Source of the DNA: Shinella sp. WSJ-2
GTDB taxonomy: Bacteria > Pseudomonadota > Alphaproteobacteria > Rhizobiales > Rhizobiaceae
DNA length: 64,000 bases
Reading direction: 5' to 3'
NCBI RefSeq assembly: GCF_003432075.1
Contig: NZ_QWBU01000002.1
Span: 186,001-250,000, forward strand
Every line of letters starts with the position of its first letter. Positions within the stretch are counted from its first letter, which is position 1. The notes beneath the pieces were generated by a model that saw only the letters and a program-made list of their open reading frames with translations, did no database searches and had not been told where the DNA came from. A program made the position numbers and the translations under genes. Positions 8,262-19,223 of this stretch are shown piece after piece.

Positions 8262-9467
8262 TCAGACCCGCTCCAGTGCCACGGCAATGCCCTGGCCGAC
8301 GCCGATGCACATGGTAGACAACGAGCGCTTCTTGCCGGAAAGCTGCAATTCCAGCGCCGCAGTCCCGGTGATACGCGCGCCCGACATGCCGAGCGGATGG
8401 CCGAGCGCGATGGCGCCGCCATTCGGGTTCACCTGTTCCGCGTCGTCGGCAATGCCGAGTTCGCGCAGCGTGGCGAGCCCCTGCGAGGCGAAGGCCTCGT
8501 TGAGTTCGATCACGTCGAAATCCGATGGCTTGAGGCCGAGGCGGGCGCAGAGACGCTGCGTGGCATAGACCGGACCGATGCCCATGATGCGCGGCGGCAC
8601 GCCCGCCATGGCGCCACCGAGAATGCGCGCGATGGGCGTCAGGCCGTACTTCTTGACCGCCGCTTCCGAGGCGATGATCAGCGCGGCCGCACCGTCATTG
8701 ACACCGGAAGCATTGCCCGCTGTCACCGTTCCGCCCTCCTTCTTGAAGGGCGTGCCGAGTTTGGCGAGTGCTTCCATCGTCGTCGCGCGCGGATGCTCAT
8801 CCTTCTCCACGACGACCGGATCACCCTTGCGCTGGGGAATGGTGACGGGCGTGATCTCCCTGGCCAGACGGCCGTTTGCCTGCGCCGCGGCGGCCTTGGC
8901 CTGCGAGCGAAGGGCGAAGGCGTCCTGATCCTCGCGCGACACCTTGAACTCTTCGGCGACGTTCTCGCCGGTCTCCGGCATGGAATCGACGCCGTACTGC
9001 TTCTTCATCACCGGATTGATGAAGCGCCAGCCGATGGTCGTGTCGTGGATTTCCGCGCTGCGCGAAAAGGCCGTCTCCGCCTTGGGCATGACGAAGGGCG
9101 CGCGGCTCATGCTTTCCACGCCGCCGGCTATCAACAGCTCCGCCTCGCCGGCCTTGATGGCGCGGGCGGCGGCGATGACGGCATCCATGCCAGAGCCGCA
9201 CAGCCGGTTGATCGTCGTGCCCGAGACCGAAACGGGCAGGCCTGCGAGCAGCGACGCCATGCGCGCGACGTTCCTGTTGTCCTCGCCCGCCTGGTTGGCG
9301 CAGCCATAGACCACGTCGTCGACGGCCTCCCAGTCGATACCCGTGTTGCGCGCCATCAGCGCCTTCAGCGGGATCGCGCCGAGATCGTCGGCACGCACGG
9401 ACGAGAGCGAACCGCCGAAACGGCCGATGGGCGTGCGGATATAGTCGCAGATATAGGCGTCAGACAT
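8262..9467 (-). CDS. pcaF: beta-ketoadipyl-CoA thiolase
   Basis: A 401-residue thiolase. The nucleophile Cys is in NRLCGSGMDAV (about residue 90), the second-site His in GHPLGMSGAR and the C-terminal Cys in MCIGVGQG. The N-terminus AYICDYIRTPIGRFGGSL is typical of PcaF. It cleaves beta-ketoadipyl-CoA with CoA to succinyl-CoA and acetyl-CoA, the last step of protocatechuate degradation. It follows pcaJ by seven bases, and the pcaI-pcaJ-pcaF order under PcaR makes this specific function more likely than a general acetoacetyl-CoA thiolase. Confidence 0.95.
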   Translation of the reverse strand: MSDAYICDYIRTPIGRFGGSLSSVRADDLGAIPLKALMARNTGIDWEAVDDVVYGCANQAGEDNRNVARMASLLAGLPVSVSGTTINRLCGSGMDAVIAAARAIKAGEAELLIAGGVESMSRAPFVMPKAETAFSRSAEIHDTTIGWRFINPVMKKQYGVDSMPETGENVAEEFKVSREDQDAFALRSQAKAAAAQANGRLAREITPVTIPQRKGDPVVVEKDEHPRATTMEALAKLGTPFKKEGGTVTAGNASGVNDGAAALIIASEAAVKKYGLTPIARILGGAMAGVPPRIMGIGPVYATQRLCARLGLKPSDFDVIELNEAFASQGLATLRELGIADDAEQVNPNGGAIALGHPLGMSGARITGTAALELQLSGKKRSLSTMCIGVGQGIAVALERV

Positions 9468-9474
9468 GATTTCC

Positions 9475-10164
9475 TCAGAGTTCCGGTACGACGAGGTCGG
9501 CGACGGGGCCGTCGATATGCAGTGTCGCGCCCGTCATAGCCTGCAATTCCTCGACCGTCATGCCCGCCAGCTTTTCGCGCAGCACGAAGCGGCCGCCCGA
9601 CACGTCGATGACGGCATGGCTGGTATAGATGCGGGTGATGCAGCCGACACCGGTCAGCGGAAAGCTGCAACGCTCCACCAGCTTCGGTTCGCCGTTCTTG
9701 GTGACATGCTCGGTGATGACGACCACCGATTTTGCGCCATGCACCAGATCCATCGCGCCCCCGACCGCCGGCACGCCCTTGGAGCCGACGCGCCAATTGG
9801 CAAGGTCGCCATTCTCCGCCACCTGATAGGCACCGAGGATTGCCACATCGAGATGGCCGCCGCGCACCATGGCGAAGCTGTCGGCATGGTGGAAGAAGGC
9901 CGATCCCGGCTTCAGCGTCACCGCCTTCTTGCCGGCATTGATCAGGTCCCAGTCCTCCTCACCCGGCGGCGGCGCCTCACCGAAATCGAGAATGCCGTTT
10001 TCCGTATGGAAGATCGCCTCGCGTCCCTCGGGCTGATAGCGCGCCACCATCTCTGGAAAGCCGATGCCGAGGTTCACATAGGCGCCGTCGGCAATGTCCT
10101 GCGCCGCGCGCCAGGCGATCTGGGCGTTGGAAAGCTTGATGTCTTCGCGTGTATCGACGGTCAT
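9475..10164 (-). CDS. pcaJ: 3-oxoadipate CoA-transferase subunit B
   Basis: A 229-residue beta subunit of a class I CoA-transferase. HTENGILDFG carries the catalytic Glu (Glu55) that forms the glutamyl-CoA thioester; NLGIGFPEMVA precedes it and GGAMDLVHGAKSVVV follows. With PcaI it moves CoA from succinyl-CoA to beta-ketoadipate. The start ATG at 10164 overlaps the pcaI stop in an ATGA arrangement, typical of stoichiometric subunits. An acetoacetate:succinyl-CoA transferase would look similar, but the gene order settles the call. Confidence 0.95.
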   Translation of the reverse strand: MTVDTREDIKLSNAQIAWRAAQDIADGAYVNLGIGFPEMVARYQPEGREAIFHTENGILDFGEAPPPGEEDWDLINAGKKAVTLKPGSAFFHHADSFAMVRGGHLDVAILGAYQVAENGDLANWRVGSKGVPAVGGAMDLVHGAKSVVVITEHVTKNGEPKLVERCSFPLTGVGCITRIYTSHAVIDVSGGRFVLREKLAGMTVEELQAMTGATLHIDGPVADLVVPEL

Positions 10165-10868
10165 GCGTAGGCCACTCCTGCGCGGATCAGTGCTTCTTCC
10201 TGGCCGGGATCGGCGACTTCGACGATCCGGTCGACGAAGATGCCCGGCGTGACGACCTGTTCGGGATCGATACCGCCGGGCGCCACCAGCCTGGAGACCT
10301 GCACGATGGTCTTGCCCGCCGCCATGCACATCAGCGGGCTGAAATTGCGGGCGGCCTTGTTGTAGGTGAGGTTGCCGTGCGTATCGCCCACATGCGCCTT
10401 GATCAGCGCGAAGTCGGCCTTCAGCCAGCGCTCCTGCACATACATGCGGCCATCGAATTCCGCGACCGGCTTGCCCTCGGCGAGTTCCGTGCCGAAACCC
10501 GTCGGCGTGTAGAAGGCGGGGATGCCCGCGCCGCCGGCGCGGATGCGCTCGGCCAGCGTGCCCTGCGGCACCAGTTCCAGTTCGATTTTCCCGGCCAGAT
10601 AGTTTTCGGTGAAGGCGCGCGGATCGGAGGAGCGCGGGAAGGAGCAGATCATCTTGCGCACCCGCCCCGCATCGATCATCGCCGCGATGCCGACACGTCC
10701 GTTGCCGGCATTGTTGTTGATGATGGTGAGGTCCCTCGCCCCCGTATCGATCAGCGCGTGGATCAATTCGATCGGCGCGCCGGAGCCGCCGAACCCGCCG
10801 ATCATCACCGTCGCCCCATCGCCGATGCCCGCTACCGCTTCCGCCAGACTTGAGATGCTCTTGTCCAT
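10161..10868 (-). CDS. pcaI: 3-oxoadipate CoA-transferase subunit A
   Basis: A 235-residue alpha subunit of a class I CoA-transferase. VMIGGFGGSGAP (residues 21-32) is the CoA-binding glycine motif, and LTIINNNAGNGRVG and FPRSSDPRAFTENY are family-conserved. It pairs with PcaJ. It is the first gene of pcaIJF and faces pcaR across a 228-bp gap with an overlapping divergent promoter. Induction by beta-ketoadipate through PcaR is the family rule and is inferred here. Confidence 0.95.
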   Translation of the reverse strand: MDKSISSLAEAVAGIGDGATVMIGGFGGSGAPIELIHALIDTGARDLTIINNNAGNGRVGIAAMIDAGRVRKMICSFPRSSDPRAFTENYLAGKIELELVPQGTLAERIRAGGAGIPAFYTPTGFGTELAEGKPVAEFDGRMYVQERWLKADFALIKAHVGDTHGNLTYNKAARNFSPLMCMAAGKTIVQVSRLVAPGGIDPEQVVTPGIFVDRIVEVADPGQEEALIRAGVAYA

Positions 10869-10924
10869 GCCAATCTCCCGATGTCGGCAAGAGAGGTAGA
10901 TCCGAAGGGGAAAAGCGGCAATGC

Positions 10925-10967
10925 ATTTTGTGCGTTATTTGACATTTGTTCAATATGCGCACAAAGT
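10925..10967. promoter_or_regulatory. divergent pcaIJF/pcaR promoter with PcaR operator candidate
   Basis: TTTGTGCG (10927-10934) and CGCACAAA (10958-10965) form a perfect 8-bp inverted repeat with 23 bases between. Inside it lie two facing promoters. On the plus strand TTGACA (10939-10944), 17 bases, CAAAGT (10962-10967). On the minus strand TTGAAC (10953-10948), 17 bases, CAAAAT (10930-10925). Each -10 hexamer overlaps a repeat arm, so one protein could control both directions. Identification as the PcaR site is inference. Confidence 0.65.
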
Positions 10968-10989
10968 GGATTGCCCTGCCCTCTCCGCG

Positions 10990-11064
10990 TCGTGGTCGGG
11001 CTTGACTGACCGTCCACCCGCCGCGATTGCCGCGTGGATCCTTGGCTCAAGGCCGAGGATGACG
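10990..11064. repeat. dispersed palindromic element in the pcaR leader
   Basis: Two adjacent imperfect hairpins: GTGGTC...GACCGTCCAC (about 10992-11016) and ATCCTTGGC (11038-11046) with GCCGAGGAT (11052-11060), 8 of 9 pairing. The wording CCGAGGATGACG is one I recall from repeated intergenic palindromes in rhizobial genomes. It sits between the divergent promoter and the pcaR start, so it would be transcribed into the pcaR 5' leader. Confidence 0.5.
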
Positions 11065-11096
11065 GAGGAGAGGTCGCGATCGGGAAGGGAACAACC

Positions 11097-11852
11097 ATGC
11101 GGGAAACGGACTTCATCGGCGGCTTCGCCAAGGGCCTCAGGGTCATCGAGGCCTTCGGCGAGACGAAGCCGCGCCTCACCATCACCGATATCGCGAGAGA
11201 AACCGGCCTCGACCGGGCGACGGCGCGGCGGTGCCTGCTCACCCTCGCCGAACTCGGCTACGCCGCCTATGACGGCAAGTTCTTCGAGCTGACGCCGAAA
11301 ATCCTGCGGCTCGGCCATGCCTATCTCTCGGCGACCCCGCTGCCGCGGCTCGTCCAGCCGTTCCTCGACCAGCTTTCCGAAACGGTCGGCCAGAGTGCGT
11401 CCGCCTCGGTGCTCGATGGTGCCGATATCGTCTATGTCGCCCGCGCCGCGCAGAAGCGCGTCATGTCGATCAGCCTGATGGCCGGCTCGCGCCTGCCGGC
11501 CTATTGCGCCTCGATGGGCCGCGTGCTGCTCGCAGCCCTGCCCGAGGCCGAGGCCCGCGCCATCATCGCGGCCTCCGACCGCAAGGCCAACACGCCCTTC
11601 ACCAAGACCGATCCCGACGCATTGCTGGACGAGCTTTCGAAGGTCCGCAAACAGGGTTTCGCCCTGATCGACCAGGAGCTGGAGATCGGCCTGCGCTCCA
11701 TCGCCGTGCCGCTGGAAAACGCCCGTGGCCGCACCGTCGCGGCCCTCAATATCGGCGCACCGGCCGCCCATGCCGCCGCGGAAGAGATGGTCGAGCGCTA
11801 TCTGCCGGCAATGCGCGCGGTGCAGGCGGCACTGCGGCCTTTGCTCGCCTGA
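11097..11852 (+). CDS. pcaR: IclR-family regulator of beta-ketoadipate genes
   Basis: A 251-residue IclR-type protein. Residues about 8-68 form the winged helix (GFAKGLRVIEAFGE, DIARETGLDRATARRCLLTLAELGY); the C-terminal effector domain carries MSISLMAGSRLPAYCASMGRVLLA and ELEIGLRSIAVPLEN. PcaR responds to beta-ketoadipate and activates pcaIJF. The ATG at 11097 follows GGGAAGGGA; a longer in-frame start at 11034 lies in the palindromic element and is rejected. It diverges from pcaI. The molybdopterin oxidoreductase gene follows 55 bp downstream and may be co-transcribed. Confidence 0.93.
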   Translation: MRETDFIGGFAKGLRVIEAFGETKPRLTITDIARETGLDRATARRCLLTLAELGYAAYDGKFFELTPKILRLGHAYLSATPLPRLVQPFLDQLSETVGQSASASVLDGADIVYVARAAQKRVMSISLMAGSRLPAYCASMGRVLLAALPEAEARAIIAASDRKANTPFTKTDPDALLDELSKVRKQGFALIDQELEIGLRSIAVPLENARGRTVAALNIGAPAAHAAAEEMVERYLPAMRAVQAALRPLLA

Positions 11853-11907
11853 TCTTGACAGACCGCAGGCGCGGCCCCCACCTTTTGCAGCGCAACAGGA
11901 GGCCGCC

Positions 11908-12542
11908 ATGCGCGACGACGAGAGCAAGCTCACCCGCACCAAGCGCCAATGGGCCGATCAGGGCAAGTTTCTGACCGGCCGCATCACCCGGCCGGAAACC
12001 GATCGCCTGCCGCCCGGCCAGCATCTGGTGACGAACTGGCCCGTGCTCGATCTCGGCCAGCAGCCCGTCATCCGCCCGGAAAATTGGCGGCTCGATGTGA
12101 AGGGCGGCGCGGAAAACCCTGTTTCCTTCGGCTGGACGGACTTTCTCGCCTTGCCGCAGAGCCAGAAACTGTCCGACATCCACTGCGTGACGACCTGGTC
12201 ACGCTATGACAACCGCTGGGAAGGCGTTTCGACCCGCGATCTGCTCGACCGCGTCGTGCCCCGGCCGGAAGCGAATTTCGTGATGCTGACGAGCTATGAC
12301 GGCTACACGACCAATCTGCCGCTGGTCGATTTCGCCGCCGAGGACGCCATTCTCGCCACCCATTGGGAGGGCAGGCCGATCTCCGCCGAACATGGCGGGC
12401 CGATGCGCCTCGTCGTGCCGCATCTCTATTTCTGGAAAAGCGCCAAGTGGCTGACGCGCATCGATTTCCTGCCCGGCGACCAGGCCGGGTTCTGGGAGCG
12501 CAACGGCTATCACATGCGCGGCGATCCATGGGCGGAAGAACG

Positions 12543-12558
<16 letters not shown>
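11908..12558 (+). CDS. sulfite oxidase-like molybdopterin oxidoreductase
   Basis: A 216-residue single-domain protein of the sulfite oxidase/YedY molybdopterin superfamily. The likely molybdenum ligand is the Cys in DIHCVTTWSRYDNRWEG (about residue 93), followed by the conserved MLTSYDGYTTNLPL, HGGPMRLVVPHLYFWKSAKW and a final GFWERNGYHMRGDPW. There is no twin-arginine or Sec signal, so it should stay in the cytoplasm, unlike YedY. AGGAGG stands before the ATG at 11908. It lies between pcaR and pobR; an aromatic-pathway role is suggested only by position. The 3' end overlaps pobR by 16 bp, tail to tail. The substrate is unknown. Confidence 0.88.
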
Positions 12559-15446
<2,888 letters not shown>

Positions 15447-15512
15447 GCGGCACCCTCCTCGTGCGGTTTGGACCACGAGGCTGACACGGCGCACCGCCCC
15501 ATGCAACCGCCG

Positions 15513-16445
15513 TCAGGCCCGCGGCGCCACCGCACCCGCCGCCTCGCGGATCGTCTGCATGAGAATGGCGAGCGGCAGGGAGGGGGCGATCTCCGCCCGC
15601 ACGGTGAAGCCGACGGCGCCCTTCGTCTCGCTCGTATCGATCGGCAGCGCCGAAAGCACGCCCTCGGCGATATCGCCGGCCACCACGCCCTCGGAGATGA
15701 TCCAGACCGCATCGCTATCGCGCACGAAGGCGCGGCCGAAAGCGTCGGAGACGGTCTCGATCGGGTTTGCCACATCGGCAATGCCATTGGCGATCAGGAA
15801 GCGTTCGACGAAGGGCCGGATGATCGAACCCTCGGTCGGCATCAGCACCGGATAGGCGTCGAGGCCGGCAAAAACGGCACCGCCGGACAGCAGCGGATGC
15901 CCCGCACGGACGCAAAAAACCACTTTCTCGGAATAGAGATGCTCGAAGGAAAAGCCGGTCATCTGCTCGGGCGCCGCCAGCCGCCCGACGACCAGATCGA
16001 GATCGCCAAGACGCAATTGCTCCAAAAGCACCGCATTCTCCCCCGTCACAATCTTGATCCGCGCCCCGGTTTCTTCCGCCAGAAAGAGCCGCATCGCCCT
16101 GGGCATGATGCGCGTCGAGACGGTGGGCAGCGCACCGATGCGCACCGGCGGTGCTTCGCCCGCCCGCGCCTGCGAGACCGAATCGAGCCCATACCGCAGC
16201 GCCGCCAGCGCCGCCCCGGCATGGCGCAAAAACACCTCGCCCATGCGGGTGATGCGGATGCCGCGCCCGTCGCGCTCGAAGACGGCGACATCCAGAACCT
16301 CTTCTAGCTCGCGGATGGTCTTCGTCACCGCCGGCTGACTGACATGCAGCAGGACGGCCGCCTTCATCACGCTCTTCTGGCGCGCCACCTCGACAAAGGT
16401 CTGGAGATGGCGGACCTTGATGCGGCTGTCTATCACGCTTTTCAT
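15513..16445 (-). CDS. pcaQ: LysR-family activator of pcaDCHG
   Basis: A 310-residue LysR-type protein. The N-terminal winged helix (RIKVRHLQTFVEVARQKSVM, then SQPAVTKTIRELEEVLDV) is PcaQ-like and the remainder is the LysR effector fold. PcaQ activates the pcaD operon in response to pathway intermediates. It diverges from pcaD with 86 bp between starts. The start is uncertain: ATG at 16445 overlaps the predicted PcaQ box, while a GTG at 16436 would give an N-terminus beginning at Ile-Asp-Ser-Arg, closer to other PcaQ proteins as I remember them. Confidence 0.92.
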   Translation of the reverse strand: MKSVIDSRIKVRHLQTFVEVARQKSVMKAAVLLHVSQPAVTKTIRELEEVLDVAVFERDGRGIRITRMGEVFLRHAGAALAALRYGLDSVSQARAGEAPPVRIGALPTVSTRIMPRAMRLFLAEETGARIKIVTGENAVLLEQLRLGDLDLVVGRLAAPEQMTGFSFEHLYSEKVVFCVRAGHPLLSGGAVFAGLDAYPVLMPTEGSIIRPFVERFLIANGIADVANPIETVSDAFGRAFVRDSDAVWIISEGVVAGDIAEGVLSALPIDTSETKGAVGFTVRAEIAPSLPLAILMQTIREAAGAVAPRA

Positions 16446-16459
16446 AACCCATACGTTAT
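16444..16459. promoter_or_regulatory. PcaQ-binding box
   Basis: ATAACCCATACGTTAT matches the rhizobial PcaQ consensus ATAACC-N4-GGTTAA closely (left half exact, right half CGTTAT) and is symmetric as ATAAC-N6-GTTAT. It is 73 bp upstream of the pcaD start, suiting an activator, and overlaps the annotated pcaQ start codon, suiting autoregulation. Confidence 0.8.
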
Positions 16460-16531
16460 CAGATCGGCCGAAAATATCATTTTACCGAACCGGATTGAAG
16501 GATCAATCTGCGGCAACGGGAGGAGACAGAC

Positions 16532-17344
16532 GTGCAATTCGCTACCGTCAACGACGTGATCCTGCATCACCAGCTGATCGGCGGGCCGGCCGGCAAGCCG
16601 GTCATCGTCTTTATCAATTCGCTCGGCACCGATTTCCGAATCTGGCGCGACGTGGTGGTGCGCCTTGCCGGCGATTTCCCGATCATCACCTATGACAAGC
16701 GCGGCCACGGCCTCTCCGATCTCGGCCAGGTGCCCTATTCGATCGACGACCACGTGCTCGATCTCGCCGGCCTGCTCGACCGGCTGAACGTCCGGGATGC
16801 CATCATCTGCGGCCTGTCGGTCGGCGGCATGATCGCCCAGGGGCTGGAGGCAAAACGCCCGGACCTCGTGAAGGGCCTCGTCCTCTGCGACACCGCCCAC
16901 AAGATCGGCACGGCCGACATGTGGAACGCCCGCATCGAAAGCGTCGAGACCAGGGGCATCGAGAGCCTAGCCGACGGCATCATGGAACGCTGGTTCACGC
17001 CGGCCTTCCGCCGCCCGGAAAATGCCGCCTATCACGGCTACCGCACCATGCTGACGCGCCAGTCCGCCGTCGGCTATGCCGCCACCTGTGCGGCCCTGCG
17101 CGATGCCGACCTCACCGAATCCACGAAGCGCATCGCCGTGCCCACCCTCTGCGTCGTCGGCGATCAGGACGGCTCGACGCCGCCGGATGTCGTGCTGTCC
17201 ATCGCCAAACTCATCCACGGCGCGCGCTACGAGGTCATCAAGGATGCCGGCCACATTCCCTGCGTCGAGCAGCCGGAAATGCTGACCGAGATGATCCGCG
17301 CCTTCATCGACACCATTCCCGCCGGAGGAAAGCTGCATGCCTGA
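16532..17344 (+). CDS. pcaD: 3-oxoadipate enol-lactonase
   Basis: A 270-residue alpha/beta hydrolase. Nucleophile Ser96 lies in GLSVGGM, the acid is in VVGDQDGSTPP and the catalytic His in DAGHIPCVEQP; NSLGTDFRIW forms the oxyanion region. It hydrolyses beta-ketoadipate enol-lactone to beta-ketoadipate. Translation starts at GTG (16532-16534) preceded by GGGAGGAGA. It heads pcaDCHG, diverges from pcaQ, and overlaps pcaC by eight bases. It is not fused to PcaC, unlike the PcaL form of some bacteria. Confidence 0.95.
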   Translation: MQFATVNDVILHHQLIGGPAGKPVIVFINSLGTDFRIWRDVVVRLAGDFPIITYDKRGHGLSDLGQVPYSIDDHVLDLAGLLDRLNVRDAIICGLSVGGMIAQGLEAKRPDLVKGLVLCDTAHKIGTADMWNARIESVETRGIESLADGIMERWFTPAFRRPENAAYHGYRTMLTRQSAVGYAATCAALRDADLTESTKRIAVPTLCVVGDQDGSTPPDVVLSIAKLIHGARYEVIKDAGHIPCVEQPEMLTEMIRAFIDTIPAGGKLHA

Positions 17345-17735
17345 ACCGCAATCCGAGCGCTACCGGCAGGGCATGGCGACGCGCCGCGCCGTGCTGGGCG
17401 ATGCCCATGTCGACCGCGCCACCGCCGCCGCCACGCCCTTCGACCAGCCTTTCCAGGAGTTGATCACCGAAAGCGCCTGGGGCACGGTCTGGTCGCGCCC
17501 CGGCTGGACGAAGCGCGAGCGCTCCATGGTGACGATCGCGCTGCTCGCAGCGCTTGGCCATGACGAGGAGGTGGCGATGCATGTGCGCGCCACCGCCAAT
17601 ACCGGTGCGAGCCGCGCTGATATCGCCGAGGCACTGCTGCATGTGGCCATCTATGCGGGCGTACCCGCCGCCAACCGGGCGATCCGCGTGGCCAAACAGG
17701 TCTTTGCGGAAATGGATGCGGAACAGGCGGCCTGA
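17337..17735 (+). CDS. pcaC: 4-carboxymuconolactone decarboxylase
   Basis: A 132-residue CMD-family protein, the standard PcaC length. Conserved segments are [36 protein letters not shown] (split here as [10 protein letters not shown] and [14 protein letters not shown]) and [21 protein letters not shown]. It decarboxylates gamma-carboxymuconolactone to the enol-lactone used by PcaD. It overlaps the pcaD 3' end by eight bases and is followed by pcaH after seven. Confidence 0.95.
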   Translation: MPEPQSERYRQGMATRRAVLGDAHVDRATAAATPFDQPFQELITESAWGTVWSRPGWTKRERSMVTIALLAALGHDEEVAMHVRATANTGASRADIAEALLHVAIYAGVPAANRAIRVAKQVFAEMDAEQAA

Positions 17736-17742
17736 GGCGACG

Positions 17743-18492
17743 ATGAGCGATCTTCCCAACCGAAAACCCGAAACCGGCGCCTTCTTCGCGCGCGACCGCC
17801 TGTGGCACCCGCCGGGCCTCACGCCCGGCTACAAGACCTCCGTGCTGCGCTCGCCGCAAAAGGCACTGTTCTCACTCGACGGCACGATCTCGGAAATCAC
17901 CGGCCCGGTCTTCGGCCACTCCATTCTGGGCGAGCTCGACAACGACCTGATCCACAATTTCGCAAAACCGGGCGAAAGCGCCATCGGCGAGCGCATCATC
18001 GTGCATGGCCGCGTGCTCGACGAGCGGGCGCGCCCGATGCCGGGCGCACTGCTCGAATTCTGGCAGGCCAATGCCGGCGGGCGCTATCGCCACAAGAAGG
18101 AAAGTTACCTCGCGCCGCTCGATCCGAATTTCGGCGGCTGCGGGCGCGCTATCACCGATGCGGACGGCCACTATGCCTTCCGCACCGTCAAGCCCGGCCC
18201 CTATCCCTGGCCGAACGGCGTCAACGACTGGCGCCCGGCGCATATCCATTTCTCCGTCTTCGGCCACGGCTTTGCCCAACGGCTGATCACGCAGATGTAT
18301 TTCGAGGGCGACCCGATGATCTGGAAGTGTCCCATCGTGCAGACGATCCCGGACAAGGCGGCCGTGGAGCAACTGGTCGCCGCGCTCGACTGGGGCAACA
18401 CGATCCCGATGGATGCGCGCGCTTACAAGTTCGACATCGTGCTGCGCGGCCGCCGCTCGACGCTGTTCGAAAACCGCATGGAGGGCAATTGA
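17743..18492 (+). CDS. pcaH: protocatechuate 3,4-dioxygenase beta chain
   Basis: A 249-residue intradiol dioxygenase subunit carrying the non-haem iron. The four expected ligands are visible: Tyr in GGRYRHK (about 108), Tyr in PGPYPWPNG (about 147), and two His in [11 protein letters not shown] (about 160 and 162). With PcaG it cleaves protocatechuate between its hydroxyls to beta-carboxy-cis,cis-muconate. The ATG at 17743 lies seven bases after pcaC. Its TGA shares a base with the pcaG start (TGATG). Confidence 0.97.
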   Translation: MSDLPNRKPETGAFFARDRLWHPPGLTPGYKTSVLRSPQKALFSLDGTISEITGPVFGHSILGELDNDLIHNFAKPGESAIGERIIVHGRVLDERARPMPGALLEFWQANAGGRYRHKKESYLAPLDPNFGGCGRAITDADGHYAFRTVKPGPYPWPNGVNDWRPAHIHFSVFGHGFAQRLITQMYFEGDPMIWKCPIVQTIPDKAAVEQLVAALDWGNTIPMDARAYKFDIVLRGRRSTLFENRMEGN

Positions 18493-19106
18493 TGGTCCAG
18501 TCCCTCGGCTATCTCAAGGAAAGCGCCTCGCAGACCGCCGGCCCCTATGTCCATATCGGCCTGACGCCCAACCATGCCGGCATCGGCGGTGTCTATGACA
18601 CTGATCTGGGCGCCACGATGGTCAACGACAAAACGCTCGGCCGGCGCATCACCATCACCGGCCGCGTGCTCGACGGCACCGGCACGCCGCTGAAGGACGC
18701 GCTCCTCGAAATCTGGCAGGCCGACGCCGCCGGCCTCTACAACAGCCCGTCCGAACTGCGCGGCAGCGCCGACCCCAACTTCACCGGCTGGAGCCGATGC
18801 GCCACCGATGGTGTGACCGGCGAATACCGCTTCGACACGATCAAACCCGGCCGCGTCCCCTTCCGCGACGGCCGCCCGATGGCCCCGCATATTTCCGTCT
18901 GGATCGTCGCCCGCGGCATCAATCTCGGCCTCAACACGCGAATGTATTTCGCCGATGAGGAAGCGGCCAACGCTGAGGACCCGGTGCTCGCCCGCATCGA
19001 ACACCGCGTGCGCGTGACGACGCTGATCGCCGCGGGAGAGGGCGATCACTATCGCTTCGATATTCATCTGCAGGGGGAGCGGGAGACGGTGTTCTTCGAT
19101 ATTTAG
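18492..19106 (+). CDS. pcaG: protocatechuate 3,4-dioxygenase alpha chain
   Basis: A 204-residue alpha subunit of the intradiol dioxygenase. It has the same fold as PcaH (TAGPYVHIGLTPNHAG, LEIWQADAAGLYNSP, FTGWSRCATD, MAPHISVWIVARGIN) but lacks the full Tyr/Tyr/His/His iron set, as expected for the non-catalytic chain. The start overlaps the pcaH stop by one base, giving equal expression. It is the last pca gene of the operon; the pcaB gene that usually follows in rhizobia is missing, and a terminator comes next. Confidence 0.96.
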   Translation: MVQSLGYLKESASQTAGPYVHIGLTPNHAGIGGVYDTDLGATMVNDKTLGRRITITGRVLDGTGTPLKDALLEIWQADAAGLYNSPSELRGSADPNFTGWSRCATDGVTGEYRFDTIKPGRVPFRDGRPMAPHISVWIVARGINLGLNTRMYFADEEAANAEDPVLARIEHRVRVTTLIAAGEGDHYRFDIHLQGERETVFFDI

Positions 19107-19176
19107 CCGCCTCTGGCAGCCGGTTTTCGTGAGAGCCATACCTTGATCTGGGTCATCGGGGCTGCTGCAAAACAAA

Positions 19177-19200
19177 AAGGCCCTTCTTGCGGAGGGCCTT
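19177..19200. terminator. terminator between pcaG and the lyase gene
   Basis: AAGGCCCT (19177-19184) pairs with AGGGCCTT (19193-19200) around an 8-base loop. It has an A-tract on its left and TTTC on its right, so it can serve both the pca operon (plus) and the convergent DHDPS-family gene (minus). Confidence 0.8.
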
Positions 19201-19223
19201 TCTCATTGGGGGATCGTGCAGGC

